From: an uncultured Slackia sp.
Lineage (GTDB): Bacteria; Actinomycetota; Coriobacteriia; Coriobacteriales; Eggerthellaceae
Reading direction: 5' to 3'
Assembly (NCBI GenBank): GCA_900555495.1
Contig: USLD01000083.1
Coordinates: forward strand, 1 to 6,153
DNA length: 6,153 nucleotides
The translations under genes were made by a program, and so were the position numbers. Shown here piece after piece: positions 5,852-6,153 of this stretch. The notes below the pieces were generated by a model that saw only the letters and a list, made by a program, of their open reading frames with translations, was not told where the DNA came from and did not search any database. Within the stretch, counting starts at the first letter, position 1. Every line of letters begins with the position of its first letter.

Positions 5852-6153
5852 GCGTTCTGCCCTCCAAGGTCGATCACGGATGCCGCATCCAGCAAATCGC
5901 CGTCGAAGCACGACGAGTCGGTGGCGGTGATGAAGGTCTGGGTATCGTCGGCGAGCAGGCCGACCAACGCGCGGCGGCGGCGTACGTCGAGTTCGCTCAT
6001 CACGTCGTCGAGCAGAAGAACAGGCGAGGTCCCGGTCATCTCGCGCATCAACGCCACTTCGGCCATCTTCCATGCAAGCACGAGGGAACGCTGCTGGCCC
6101 TGCGACGCGAACGTCGACGCATTGCGGCCATCGATAAAGAATTCGAGCCTGTC
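5839..6153 (-). CDS. recF: RecF, DNA replication and repair protein (C-terminal part)
   Basis: This is the last 104 codons; the 5' part runs off the right edge of the window. RecF is an SMC-like ABC ATPase that with RecO and RecR loads RecA at single-strand gaps. The visible part shows the ABC signature SQGQQRS (residues 17-23 of the fragment), then LVLAWKMAEV, the Walker B and D-loop LLLDDVMSELD (46-56), and the switch-region segment TFITATD (73-79). These are in the order and spacing of the RecF C-terminal lobe. The gene ends with TGA at 5839-5841 inside the start of the dciA-like gene, suggesting one transcript, probably continuing from dnaA-dnaN, which would lie beyond the window. The sequence is intact with no frameshift. 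Confidence 0.96.
   Translation of the reverse strand, partial: DRLEFFIDGRNASTFASQGQQRSLVLAWKMAEVALMREMTGTSPVLLLDDVMSELDVRRRRALVGLLADDTQTFITATDSSCFDGDLLDAASVIDLGGQNAWLR

Noticed and set aside
5852..6073. In-frame extension upstream of the dciA-like gene (ATG at 6073)
   Set aside because: This is an out-of-frame reading of recF, rich in Arg and without family similarity. ATG 5851 has a proper ribosome binding site.

Overview
The window is a piece of a bacterial chromosome close to the replication origin, and all of its genes lie on the minus strand. Read in the direction of transcription (right to left) the order is: the 3' end of recF, a DUF721/DciA-family gene, gyrB, gyrA, then tRNA-Ile(GAT). 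This is the classic origin-proximal order of Actinobacteria (dnaA-dnaN-recF-DUF721-gyrB-gyrA-tRNA-Ile). The high GC content, the GTG starts of both gyrase genes and the Gram-positive-like residues around the GyrA active site (no 'HGDASIYD' of mycobacteria and streptomycetes) suggest an anaerobic actinobacterium of the Coriobacteriia, perhaps Eggerthellaceae. That placement is inference and was not tested by a search.

Layout: tRNA-Ile with encoded CCA (18-94) has its own promoter, preceded by an A/T-rich tract (114-170). A hairpin-rich spacer (171-367) follows, holding weak terminator candidates for gyrA. gyrA occupies 368-2944. The gyrB-gyrA spacer (2945-3101) carries a perfect 16-bp parS palindrome, the ParB centromere site. 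gyrB occupies 3102-5051. Its leader (5052-5308) has two GC hairpins, an extended -10 promoter and, just upstream, an intrinsic terminator that closes the recF-dciA unit. The dciA-like gene (5309-5851) overlaps the end of recF (5839 to beyond the window edge) by 13 bp.

The products belong to one theme, replication and chromosome maintenance: RecF (gap repair), DciA-like protein (replicative helicase loading), DNA gyrase A2B2 (negative supercoiling) and a ParB site (origin segregation). No mobile element, CRISPR array or foreign island is visible.

The most notable observation is in GyrA. The two hotspot residues of the quinolone-resistance-determining region, E. coli Ser83 and Asp87, are Phe91 and Asn95 here. 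Each is one nucleotide from the usual residue, so the strain is predicted to be fluoroquinolone resistant unless this is the lineage's normal state. I found no clearly undescribed system. The parS site with its extra half-site and the structured gyrB leader are the non-coding signals most worth a second look.
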